Source of the DNA: Myxococcales bacterium
GTDB taxonomy: Bacteria; Myxococcota_A; UBA9042
Length of the DNA: 64,000 bases
Assembly (NCBI GenBank): GCA_947491025.1
Contig: CANLIC010000018.1
Coordinates: forward strand, 1 to 64,000
Reading direction: 5' to 3'
Part shown: one piece after another, positions 18,986-25,765 of the stretch
Numbering within the stretch: position 1 is the stretch's first letter
How the letters are laid out: each line of letters starts with the position of its first letter
Translations under genes and position numbers: made by a program
Notes under the pieces: model-generated
What the model was told of the DNA's origin: nothing
The model's input: the letters and a program-made list of their open reading frames with translations, nothing else
Database searches by the model: none

Positions 18986-19981
18986 ATGGATGGCGTCGCT
19001 TCCCCACCCATGCGCCAGGGAGGTGGCTTGCGTTGGCTAGAGATATCGCCAGGCTTTGCCTGCAATTGCCGCTGTATCGGCTGCCACTCTTGCAGCCCTG
19101 CGACCGGCGATCAGATGTCGTGGCCCGAGGTGCAGTCCTGGCTGCTGAAGGGACGGCGCGGCGGCGCCCGCCACATCTGGCTATCGGGCGGCGAACCAAC
19201 GATTCGCAAAGACTTCTTGGCCACCTTGCGCGCGGCCCGTGCCATCGGCTACGAGCGGATCAAGGTGCAGTCGAACGGGATGATGTTCAGCTACCCCGAG
19301 TTCACGCGGCGCGCCCTCGACGCCGGCATGAACGAGGTCAACCTGCTGCTCAAGAGCCTCGACCCCAAGATCCACGACGGCCTCAACCGCACGCCCGGCA
19401 GCTTCGCCGCCCTCGACCGCGGCCTTGCTCAGCTGGAAGCCGCCAAGGCGGCAGGGGGCGCGCTGCGACTCGAGGGCGACATCCTGGTGACCAGCCGCAA
19501 CTACGAGGAGCTGGTCCCTCTGGTTGAGCATTACGCCGCGCGCGGCCTGAGCCATTTCAACCTCTGGCTGTTCAGCCTCGTCGACCAAGGCGACCGCGAC
19601 CTGCGCCGCCTGGTGCCGCGCATCAGCGATCTGCGCCCGGCCATGGAGGCCGCCTACGACCGCGCCATCGCGTTGGGCTGCACGATGGTCTCGCTCAACA
19701 CGCCGGCCTGCATGATTTCGCCCTCGCGCTGGCGGGCGCTTTTTGACGCCAGCGGCATGGACCTGCTGGTGGTCAACCCAGGCGGGCGGGCGTTCATGCT
19801 GCAAGACTCCAGCATCGAACAGGGCGTCTTCGTGGAGTCGTGCGCCAGCTGCAGCGTGCGCGCCACCTGCCACGGCATGCGCCAGGACTACCTCGACGTC
19901 CACGGGTCGGCCGAGCTGGTGCCGGTGCCGGCCGAGCTCTCGGCGGGCTTTGATCCCCGCGGCAGCGTCTTGGATCTGTGA
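18986..19981 (+). CDS. Radical SAM protein
   Basis: The 331-residue protein has the radical SAM signature CxxxCxxC at Cys26, Cys30 and Cys33 within FACNCRCIGCHSC, a [4Fe-4S] ligand set for S-adenosylmethionine cleavage. The following WLSGGEPTIRKDF segment is the GGE motif that binds SAM. The barrel continues with QSNGMMFS and NEVNLLLKSLD, typical of the MoaA/PqqE/SPASM-related branch. Near the C-terminus a second Cys group (ESCASCSVRATC) could bind an auxiliary cluster in a reduced SPASM/twitch-like domain. The ATG at 18986 has only a weak AGG upstream; another Met lies at residue 9. It follows the kinase by 145 bp. No peptide substrate gene was recognised nearby, so the reaction is unknown. 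Confidence 0.85.
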   Translation: MDGVASPPMRQGGGLRWLEISPGFACNCRCIGCHSCSPATGDQMSWPEVQSWLLKGRRGGARHIWLSGGEPTIRKDFLATLRAARAIGYERIKVQSNGMMFSYPEFTRRALDAGMNEVNLLLKSLDPKIHDGLNRTPGSFAALDRGLAQLEAAKAAGGALRLEGDILVTSRNYEELVPLVEHYAARGLSHFNLWLFSLVDQGDRDLRRLVPRISDLRPAMEAAYDRAIALGCTMVSLNTPACMISPSRWRALFDASGMDLLVVNPGGRAFMLQDSSIEQGVFVESCASCSVRATCHGMRQDYLDVHGSAELVPVPAELSAGFDPRGSVLDL

Positions 19982-20050
19982 GGGCCCCAACGAGAACAAG
20001 TCGTCAGCGAGGGCGCCAGGGCGCCCCGGTGGGCAAGGCGCTGCGACGCA

Positions 20051-20069
20051 GGAATACCAGAGGTATTTC
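20051..20069. terminator. Short hairpin between convergent genes, possible terminator
   Basis: The sequence ggaatacc-aga-ggtatttc can form an eight-pair stem (one G-T pair) with a 3-nt loop. It sits between the convergent ends of the radical SAM gene and the leftward lipoprotein gene. No clear U-tract follows on either strand, so intrinsic termination is only a possibility. Confidence 0.3.
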
Positions 20070-20201
20070 AAGGAGCAGCAACGCAGCTCACGGGGATGCA
20101 TCGACGTCCGCAGCGATCGACTTGTGGAAGTTGGGGCCCTCAGGGCGCCCGGGCGCGACTCGCCGCGCTGACTTGTTTCAGCTTGGGCCTTGTTTGACGC
20201 C

Positions 20202-21335
20202 TCAATTCGGCGTCGGCGACGACGACGCCTCTTCGATCTTCTTGGCGTCTGCGGCCGAGATCTTGCCATTCGCCGCCAGGGCCTGCGCGAGAGCCTTGCC
20301 CATCTCGGCGAGCTTGCTGGTGGGCACGAAGGTCAGCACTTTGGTAATGTAGCGCACCGTGGGCCCCTCGGGCTGCCGGGTCTTTTGGCGCAGATCCTTG
20401 ACCAGGCTGGCGATGCCCTGCGAGGCCGCCTGGATCGCGGACTCGTCCTGCCAGACATCGTCGAGGTTCTTGGAGGTCTGGACGCGCGCCTCGCTGATGA
20501 CGGTGCCGATGTACTGGACGACCTGGCGCCGGGCGTCGAGCATGGCGTCTTGAAAGGCGGCTTGCTCGCTGGCGGCAGGCTTGGAGGTGCCGACAAAGTA
20601 CTGGCCGTCAAGGCTGGTGGGGCGCTTGACGTCCCAGTCGTCGGCGATGTCGCGGCCTTTGACGACAAGGCCGGTCTTGAAGGCAAAGTAGACGTTTTCG
20701 AACTTTGTGACGCGCTTCCAGGCGGTGCCGTTCTTGTAGTCGACCTCGGCGTCGACGATTTTGTAGGTACCGCCGGCCTTGACCGACTTCTCACTGCCGA
20801 GGAGCTGCATCACCTCGCCGTCGCCGAGGTAGAACTCGCGGATGATGCGGCCATCGCCGCATTGGTCGGCGGCGGTATCGCAGCATTGCGAGAGCGCGTC
20901 GACGTCCTCGACGGCGACCATTTTTTTCTTGAGCGTGTACTTGACGCGCAGCTCGCCGTTCTTGCCGTACTTGGCGGCGAGCTTGCCGTACTTCTCGACG
21001 CCGATGGAGCCGCCGACGCTGGTGCTGGACTGAAAAGTCTCGTCGAAGCTGCCGCCGGCGCCGACGACTTTGTAGGTGATGGCCTTGCCGCAGCGCGAGG
21101 CGAAGGTGTTGCTCTCGTCGATGGCGGCGTGCGGCGTGCGAGGGGCGAGGAAGCGGCCGATGCTCTGCGAGGGGTCGTCGTCGAACACACCGCGGAGAAA
21201 CACGCTTTGCTTCAGCGGCGGGACCCAGAGGCTGCCCTCTGGGACGGTGTCGTCGCGTTCGGTGGTGCCCGCGCAGGCGGTGGCCGCGAGGAGGGTGAGG
21301 GTGGCGAGGGTGTGGGGGGGGCGACGGGGAGTCAT
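20202..21335 (-). CDS. Lipoprotein of unknown function, LPP20-like C-terminal region
   Basis: The 377-residue protein has a short signal and a lipobox-like ATAC at about residue 21. The start at 21335 is supported by a perfect AGGAGG five bases upstream. The N-terminal half is Lys/Gly/Tyr-rich beta-type sequence ([20 protein letters not shown]) with several Cys, including an adjacent CC, that may form disulfides. The C-terminal part contains an Ala/Arg helical region ([20 protein letters not shown]) resembling LPP20-type lipoproteins, which often sit beside envelope stress or secretion genes. It is the next leftward gene after the DGR template repeat, 339 bp downstream. No link in function to the DGR is shown. 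Confidence 0.65.
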   Translation of the reverse strand: MTPRRPPHTLATLTLLAATACAGTTERDDTVPEGSLWVPPLKQSVFLRGVFDDDPSQSIGRFLAPRTPHAAIDESNTFASRCGKAITYKVVGAGGSFDETFQSSTSVGGSIGVEKYGKLAAKYGKNGELRVKYTLKKKMVAVEDVDALSQCCDTAADQCGDGRIIREFYLGDGEVMQLLGSEKSVKAGGTYKIVDAEVDYKNGTAWKRVTKFENVYFAFKTGLVVKGRDIADDWDVKRPTSLDGQYFVGTSKPAASEQAAFQDAMLDARRQVVQYIGTVISEARVQTSKNLDDVWQDESAIQAASQGIASLVKDLRQKTRQPEGPTVRYITKVLTFVPTSKLAEMGKALAQALAANGKISAADAKKIEEASSSPTPN

Positions 21336-21674
21336 GTGGGCCTCCTGGCTCGGGCGTGGCTGTCGACGATGGTGTAGCGCTTTGGGCAGCGGTGCGGCCC
21401 GCAGGGTCTGTGCGCAACGCAGTACGCTTGAAGATGATTCATCGCAAATTGTGGACTCAGACACGGCCCCATGGATGCGTGGCGCGAGCGCGGCGCTCGT
21501 GCCCCGCCGACGGCCGCCAGGCGACCGTCGGCGGGACCGGAGCGACCGAGCCATGATGCAGCATGTGGCCCGGCGCCCGCGTCCGGCATGGACCCACGCG
21601 GCGCGCCCGCGGCGACCGTGGTCGCTGCGGCCCTGGCCGAGGCGACGGCGCCCGGGTGGGCGACGCCGTGGGTG
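21336..21674 (-). ncRNA. Gene-free DGR spacer, candidate 3' part of the template RNA
   Basis: This 339-bp stretch lies directly 3' of the template repeat in transcription direction and has no credible gene. In the studied Bordetella phage DGR, a spacer of about 140 nt immediately 3' of TR is needed for priming of the mutagenic cDNA by the reverse transcriptase-Avd complex. By position, the first 150-200 nt here (21674 down to about 21480) are the best candidate for that function. The low end also carries the ribosome site of the lipoprotein at 21335. The RNA role is inferred from layout only. Confidence 0.35.
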
Positions 21675-21789
21675 CTGGCGCAACGGAAGCCGACGTTGTT
21701 GTTACGGTTCATCGGTTCGTTGTGGTTGCGGTTGGCCGCGCGGAGGTTCGAAGGTTCGTTGTTGTTCCAGGAGCCGCCGCGCAAGACGC
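21675..21789 (-). repeat. DGR template repeat (TR)
   Basis: This 115-bp repeat, in coding sense on the minus strand, aligns without gaps to the variable repeat at 23461-23575. Twenty positions differ and 19 of these are adenines in TR (17 A to T, 2 A to G). Read in the frame of the target it encodes [18 protein letters not shown] and onward, with eleven AAC codons, the hallmark of templates for adenine-directed mutagenesis. TR contains 29 adenines in all. Its 5' part overlaps the last 26 codons of the reverse transcriptase, whose stop codon (21709-21711) lies inside TR. TR should be transcribed as part of the DGR RNA and copied error-prone into cDNA. Confidence 0.95.
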
Positions 21790-22962
21790 CGAGCCGGACG
21801 CCGGGGCGGGATGTGCGCTTGATTTCATGGAATTGTCAAGCCGCCGCAGGGCGACTCGGCGGGCGTAGAAGCGGCGGAGGGCGCCGTCGCTCATGCCGCG
21901 GCGGGCGTGGCCATGCCAGGCGGCGAAGGAGCGCCAGAGGTCGTCGCTGGCCAGCGCGCCGCGCGCCCAGGCGCGGATGCGCGGGCGAATGCGCGCCTCA
22001 AAACGCCGGCGGGCGCGGCCGGGCAGGCGCTGGTGGTCCGGTTGGACGACCATGCCGAGCAGGCTGACGCCGTGGTGAACAGCGTGGATGCCGAGCTTGG
22101 AGCGGTTCCAGCGCAGGCGCAGCGCGTGCAGCGGGGCGATGGTTTCGGCGAGGGCGCGGCGCAGGCCGGCGCGGCTGCGGCCGACGACGGCGAGGTCATC
22201 GACGTAGCGGATGAAGCCGACGACGTCGGGGTGCCGGCGCAGCACGGCGTCCACCGGCGCGAGGTAGAGGTTGGCCAGCGTCTGGCTGGTGAGGTTGCCG
22301 AGCGGCAGGCCACGGCGGCGCTGCAGCGGAGCCAGCAGGTCGTCGCCTGGAAAGTGGACGTCGGCACGCGGCGAGGGCGGTCCCTGGAGGACGACTCGGC
22401 TGAGCAGCGTCAGGTTCCAAGCGGGGAGGCCGCTGGACTGGAGCTGCGCGAGCAGGATGTCGTGGTCGATGCTGGGGAAGTAGGCGGCGACGTCGAGCTT
22501 GAGAACATAGGGGGCAGTGCGCGCCAGCTCCTGGTAGCGGGCGATGGCGGCATGGGTGCCCATTCCCTTGCGGTTGGCGTAGACCTCGGGGCCGAGCGCG
22601 GGGGCGAGGTAGGGCTCGGCGGCGCGCATCAGCGCGTGGTGGACGACGCGGTCGGCAAAGCTCGCGGCGGAGACGAGGCGCGGCTTGGGGTCGCGGACCT
22701 CGAACTGGCGGTAGGGTCCGGGCTGCCAGCTGCCGTCGCGCAGGGCGCGCTGCAAGGCGAGGAGGTGGGGCTCAAGGCGCAGGTCGAAGCGGTCCATCGC
22801 CGCGGTCTTGGGCTTGTGGCGACGAGCGGCGCGGTAGGCATCGTGCAGGCGGCGAAAGGTGGTCGCGGCGAGGAGGTCGGGGTCGGCAGGGTCCCAGGGC
22901 GGGTCGGCGGCGGGCGCGGCGCCGCCGCCGGCGGTTGGCGTCGCCGTGCGCTCACGCGGCAT
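21709..22962 (-). CDS. DGR reverse transcriptase
   Basis: The 417-residue reverse transcriptase has the conserved order of motifs: [19 protein letters not shown] (finger), [19 protein letters not shown] with the first catalytic Asp, [27 protein letters not shown] with the catalytic Asp pair at about 255-256, and SLLGMVV. The LGNLTSQ box is typical of DGR enzymes, whereas group II intron enzymes usually have QGxxxSP; there is no maturase, X or endonuclease domain. The ATG at 22962 overlaps the avd stop by 11 bp. The last 26 codons run through TR in a different frame from the target, giving a Thr/Arg/Ala-rich tail and a stop codon inside TR. Its role is to copy TR RNA into adenine-mutated cDNA together with Avd. 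Confidence 0.95.
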   Translation of the reverse strand: MPRERTATPTAGGGAAPAADPPWDPADPDLLAATTFRRLHDAYRAARRHKPKTAAMDRFDLRLEPHLLALQRALRDGSWQPGPYRQFEVRDPKPRLVSAASFADRVVHHALMRAAEPYLAPALGPEVYANRKGMGTHAAIARYQELARTAPYVLKLDVAAYFPSIDHDILLAQLQSSGLPAWNLTLLSRVVLQGPPSPRADVHFPGDDLLAPLQRRRGLPLGNLTSQTLANLYLAPVDAVLRRHPDVVGFIRYVDDLAVVGRSRAGLRRALAETIAPLHALRLRWNRSKLGIHAVHHGVSLLGMVVQPDHQRLPGRARRRFEARIRPRIRAWARGALASDDLWRSFAAWHGHARRGMSDGALRRFYARRVALRRLDNSMKSSAHPAPASGSASCAAAPGTTTNLRTSARPTATTTNR

Positions 22963-23404
22963 CGGCTGCTCCGGCGCGCTCGCTGCGCAGCCAGGCTCCG
23001 ACTTGGCGGCCGATGTCGTCGAGCTGTTCTGCGGCGTGGCCGTAGCTCTCGTGCGGCAGCGCCGCGGTGGCGTGGGCGAGGCGGGCGAGGTGGCGCAGGC
23101 GTTCGACCATACGATTGGCTGCGGCGAGCAGCGGGCGCCGTTCGGCGGCGGGGAGGTAGGCAGCTTCGACGAGGGTCTCGAGGAGCTCGAGGACGAGGTC
23201 GAGGCTGCGCTGGCCGAGGGCGTGCTTGAGGTCCTTGGGGAATTTGGTGACGCGCAGGGTCCACCAGGCGGCGTAGACGTGGACCGCGGTGACGACGGCG
23301 ACCTCAGCGCGTTGGCCGCGGCGGGCTGGCGGCCGGGGGCTTTTCGAACGCGGCCGGGGGCTAGCCGCCCCCGGAACCCCGGCTCTTGGCGGTGCCTCCT
23401 TCAT
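22952..23404 (-). CDS. avd: DGR accessory variability determinant (Avd), four-helix bundle
   Basis: The 150-residue product has the Avd / 23S rRNA-intervening-sequence-type four-helix bundle pattern: WWTLRVTKFPKDLKHALGQR in helix 1-2 (family hallmark KFPKxxRxxLGxR), then long amphipathic helices rich in Ala, Leu and Arg. In characterised DGRs the Avd pentamer is a basic ring that binds nucleic acid and the reverse transcriptase and is needed for retrohoming. Here the first 30 residues are an extra Pro/Arg/Ser-rich basic tail (RPRSKSPRPPARRGQR), plausibly RNA-binding. AAGGAG sits five bases before the ATG. It lies between target and RT, overlapping the RT start. Confidence 0.88.
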   Translation of the reverse strand: MKEAPPRAGVPGAASPRPRSKSPRPPARRGQRAEVAVVTAVHVYAAWWTLRVTKFPKDLKHALGQRSLDLVLELLETLVEAAYLPAAERRPLLAAANRMVERLRHLARLAHATAALPHESYGHAAEQLDDIGRQVGAWLRSERAGAADAA

Positions 23405-23450
23405 CCTTGCTCCTTCGGTTCCGTACCGTTAGGGTAAAAGTGTAATAATC

Positions 23451-25721
23451 TCAAATGGTCCTGGCGCAACGGACGCCGACGTAGTTGAAACGGAACAACG
23501 GAACGTAGCGGTAGCGGAAGGCCGCGCGGAGGAACGAAGGATCGTAGCAGTTCCAGGAGCCGCCGCGCAAGACGCGGTTAGTGCTAGCATTTCCAGAGTT
23601 GTACGGGTCCGTATCGGATGCGGCACCGTACTTGCCATGCGCATCAGCCACCCACTCCCACACGTTCCCTGACATGTCAGACAGCCCGCGCCAATCCTGC
23701 CCGTAAAGACCGACAGCCGAAGTGGTCGCCACACCATCGTCGTAGCCATCAATCATCGTCCGGTCCGTGAACTTCCGCTCCGCTGTTGCATCCCCATAAT
23801 TCCCAGCGCCACGCGGCGGCGGCCAGGCGTTCCCCCACACATACGTCCGGCCATCACCACGCGCCGCGTACTCCCACTCCGCCTCCGTCGGCAACCGCTT
23901 GCCTGCATAGGCGCAATACGCCTCCGCGTTCCGCCAGTCCACGCAGTTCATCGGGTGCTCGTCGTGGCCGGCCTTGTCATAGGTGCAGTACGCACCGCCG
24001 GCCTGCTCTTTTCCGTCCCAGAAGGGCGTCACCGTCCCCTCGCACTTGCCAGCTGCAACGCAGCGCTTGTACGCGCCCACCGTCACCTCCGTCCGGTCCA
24101 GCGCGTACCCTTTGGTCAGCGTCACCCGAACCGCGGCACCGTCTGGCGCCAGCTCGTCCGAGTCACCCCCAGGACCGCCCATATTGAACGTCACCGCCCC
24201 GCGGCTGATGACCACCATCCCTGACGACGCATCGCCACCCGCAACCACCGACGCCACCGGCTCCCGCCCCGCCACCAGCTCCGCCTCCCACCGCTTCACC
24301 TCCGCCACCTCGGCATCCGGCAGCGCCCCATACGTCCGCAACAGCGCCCGCACCATCTCCAGCTTCTGCGCCCGCTCGACGTCCGCCAGCGCCAGCACCC
24401 GCTTCACTTTCGCCACGTGCTCCGCCAGCTTCGCCCGCAGCGCCACTAGCTTGGCGCAGTGCCCCTTCCAGCTCTCGCAGGCCCGCCCAGCGTCCGCCCG
24501 AAACGGGTTCTCCCCCGCCAACCCCGCCAACTTGCACCAAGCCGTCGCCTTGTCCTCACACCGCGCCCCAGCCTCTTTCTCGACCTTGCGCGCCGCCGTC
24601 CGCAGCTCCAGCGCCTCCACCGGAATGCTATCCAAATCCAACGCCTGCCCATCGCCCACCGCCACCTTCGGCGCCTCGGCGTCTACCCGCTCGCCAAAGC
24701 CGAAGTCCCGCTTGCCGCCGCCCTGACCGCCGGCAGCACCCCCACCTGCCAACACAAACGCCGACAAATCGGGCCCAGACTCCCGCGCCCCGCTCACCAA
24801 CCCATGCTCCAACCCCACCCCGCTCGCCTCAGGCGTCTGCTCCCGACCCTTCACCAACGTCCGCAGCGCCAGCTGCGCATACGTCACCGCCTCCCTCGCC
24901 GTCACCGCACCGTTGCCATCCTCATCGCCCCAGCCCCGCAACGCCCCCAGCAGCAGGTAACTAAACGCCGGCCGCCGCACACCGGGCAGCGCCCCGGCGA
25001 ACTGCGTCGCCGCCGCCGCCGTCAGCACCATGGCGCTCGTCACCTGGCTCAGGTCCACGCCTACCAGCGGCATCAGCCCCTCGGCCACCGCCGCCCCCTC
25101 GCCCGTCCGGCCACTAAAGCACGCGTCCAGCACCAACACCGTCCGCGCAGCCTTGCCGCCAGACAGCGCCGTCAGCAGCGCCGACCGTCGCAGCCCACGC
25201 GTCTCGATGCTGCGCGCCGACTGCTGCACATCTGCCCCGAGCAGCAAGCCGTCGATGCCCTTGCCGGTCGCGCGGTCGGTCAGCGGCGCGCCATGGCCGA
25301 TGAAGACGAACCAGAGCGTGCCGCCCGGACGCACTGCCTTGGCCGCCGCCGTCGCCTCCGCGAGCATGTCCTCGGCCGAAGCCTCCGAGTTGCGAAGCAG
25401 CTTCACCTTATGACTCGGAATCTTCCGTCCCTTGACTAGGAACTGGTACCAATCCTCCGCGTTCTTACTCGCCCCGGCGATGTCGGGGACGTACGAGTAG
25501 TCCTCAATGCCTACCACCACCGCCGCGTCGACCTCGCCGCCACCAAGCGGCAGCGGCGCGCTCAGGTCTGGCCAACTCGGCGCTGCGGGTCGCCCCTGCG
25601 CCGCTGCCTCTGACCCCGGCCGCAGCGACGCCACCAGCAGCGACGCAAGCGCCGAGCCCAACGCCAGCCACCGCAGCGCGCCCCTCACGACGTTGCGCCC
25701 TCCAACCACTCCCTGGCTCAT
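23451..25721 (-). CDS. DGR target: exported caspase-FGE (C-type lectin fold) protein
   Basis: The 756-residue protein has an N-terminal hydrophobic signal or anchor (about 12-32), a caspase-like peptidase C14 domain (about 60-310) and a Cys-containing helical middle (about 400-500). It ends in a formylglycine-generating-enzyme-type C-type-lectin domain (about 510-756). The caspase dyad is intact: His143 in FVFIGHG and Cys201 in LVLDACFSG. The last domain has RTEVTVGAYKRCV, CVDWRNAEAYCAYAGKRLPTEAEWEYAARG and DMSGNVWEWV, and the final 38 residues are the variable repeat. FGE-like domains are known DGR display scaffolds (for example Treponema TvpA). The ATG at 25721 has GGGAGG six bases upstream; 35 further upstream in-frame residues lack support. 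Confidence 0.93.
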   Translation of the reverse strand: MSQGVVGGRNVVRGALRWLALGSALASLLVASLRPGSEAAAQGRPAAPSWPDLSAPLPLGGGEVDAAVVVGIEDYSYVPDIAGASKNAEDWYQFLVKGRKIPSHKVKLLRNSEASAEDMLAEATAAAKAVRPGGTLWFVFIGHGAPLTDRATGKGIDGLLLGADVQQSARSIETRGLRRSALLTALSGGKAARTVLVLDACFSGRTGEGAAVAEGLMPLVGVDLSQVTSAMVLTAAAATQFAGALPGVRRPAFSYLLLGALRGWGDEDGNGAVTAREAVTYAQLALRTLVKGREQTPEASGVGLEHGLVSGARESGPDLSAFVLAGGGAAGGQGGGKRDFGFGERVDAEAPKVAVGDGQALDLDSIPVEALELRTAARKVEKEAGARCEDKATAWCKLAGLAGENPFRADAGRACESWKGHCAKLVALRAKLAEHVAKVKRVLALADVERAQKLEMVRALLRTYGALPDAEVAEVKRWEAELVAGREPVASVVAGGDASSGMVVISRGAVTFNMGGPGGDSDELAPDGAAVRVTLTKGYALDRTEVTVGAYKRCVAAGKCEGTVTPFWDGKEQAGGAYCTYDKAGHDEHPMNCVDWRNAEAYCAYAGKRLPTEAEWEYAARGDGRTYVWGNAWPPPRGAGNYGDATAERKFTDRTMIDGYDDGVATTSAVGLYGQDWRGLSDMSGNVWEWVADAHGKYGAASDTDPYNSGNASTNRVLRGGSWNCYDPSFLRAAFRYRYVPLFRFNYVGVRCARTI
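23461..23575 (-). repeat. DGR variable repeat (VR) in the target gene
   Basis: The 115-bp segment encodes residues of about 717-754 of the caspase-FGE protein and matches TR at 95 of 115 positions. All but one of the differences fall on TR adenines, and fourteen codons are changed by them, turning Asn into Tyr (4), Phe (4) or Cys (1), plus changes at two Glu, one His and one Met codon. One AAC of TR is still unchanged. The 5' 28 bp and most of the last 24 bp are invariant; the 3' block, with one T to G difference, is the candidate initiation-of-mutagenic-homology site. An AT-rich spacer follows the stop codon. Confidence 0.95.
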
Positions 25722-25765
25722 GTCCCGCCTCCCGTTGCGCGCCGCGCCGCGCCGCCAGTGCATCC

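Larger units (their letters stand above)
21675..25721 (-). mobile_element. Diversity-generating retroelement (target-VR, avd, RT, TR)
   Basis: The cassette has every DGR component on one strand: the target gene ending in VR, an Avd-type accessory gene, a DGR-class reverse transcriptase and TR. In DGRs the reverse transcriptase with Avd copies TR RNA with adenine-specific errors, and the cDNA replaces VR, so the ligand-binding face of the target changes while TR is kept. Spacing is operon-like: 46 bp from target to avd, an 11-bp overlap between avd and RT, and TR overlapping the RT end. TR after RT is less usual than TR between avd and RT. No phage genes, integrase or insertion-sequence ends are seen, so this looks like a chromosomal, functionally domesticated DGR. 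Confidence 0.95.

Noticed and set aside
21332..21784. Asn-rich 150-residue open frame beginning within the template repeat
   Set aside because: It is TR read in the target frame ([12 protein letters not shown]), starting from a TTG, and continues into unrelated low-complexity sequence. There is no ribosome site. TR is a template, not a gene.
21709..22962. RT could belong to a retron, group II intron or abortive-infection enzyme
   Set aside because: LGNLTSQ, the adjacent Avd gene and the matched VR/TR pair favour the DGR class. No maturase/X domain, HNH endonuclease or retron msr/msd structure was seen.
23416..23428. Hairpin CGGT-TCCGT-ACCG just after VR as the DGR target hairpin
   Set aside because: Only a 4-bp stem with a 5-nt loop. 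Known DGR hairpins downstream of VR are longer, so this is not called.
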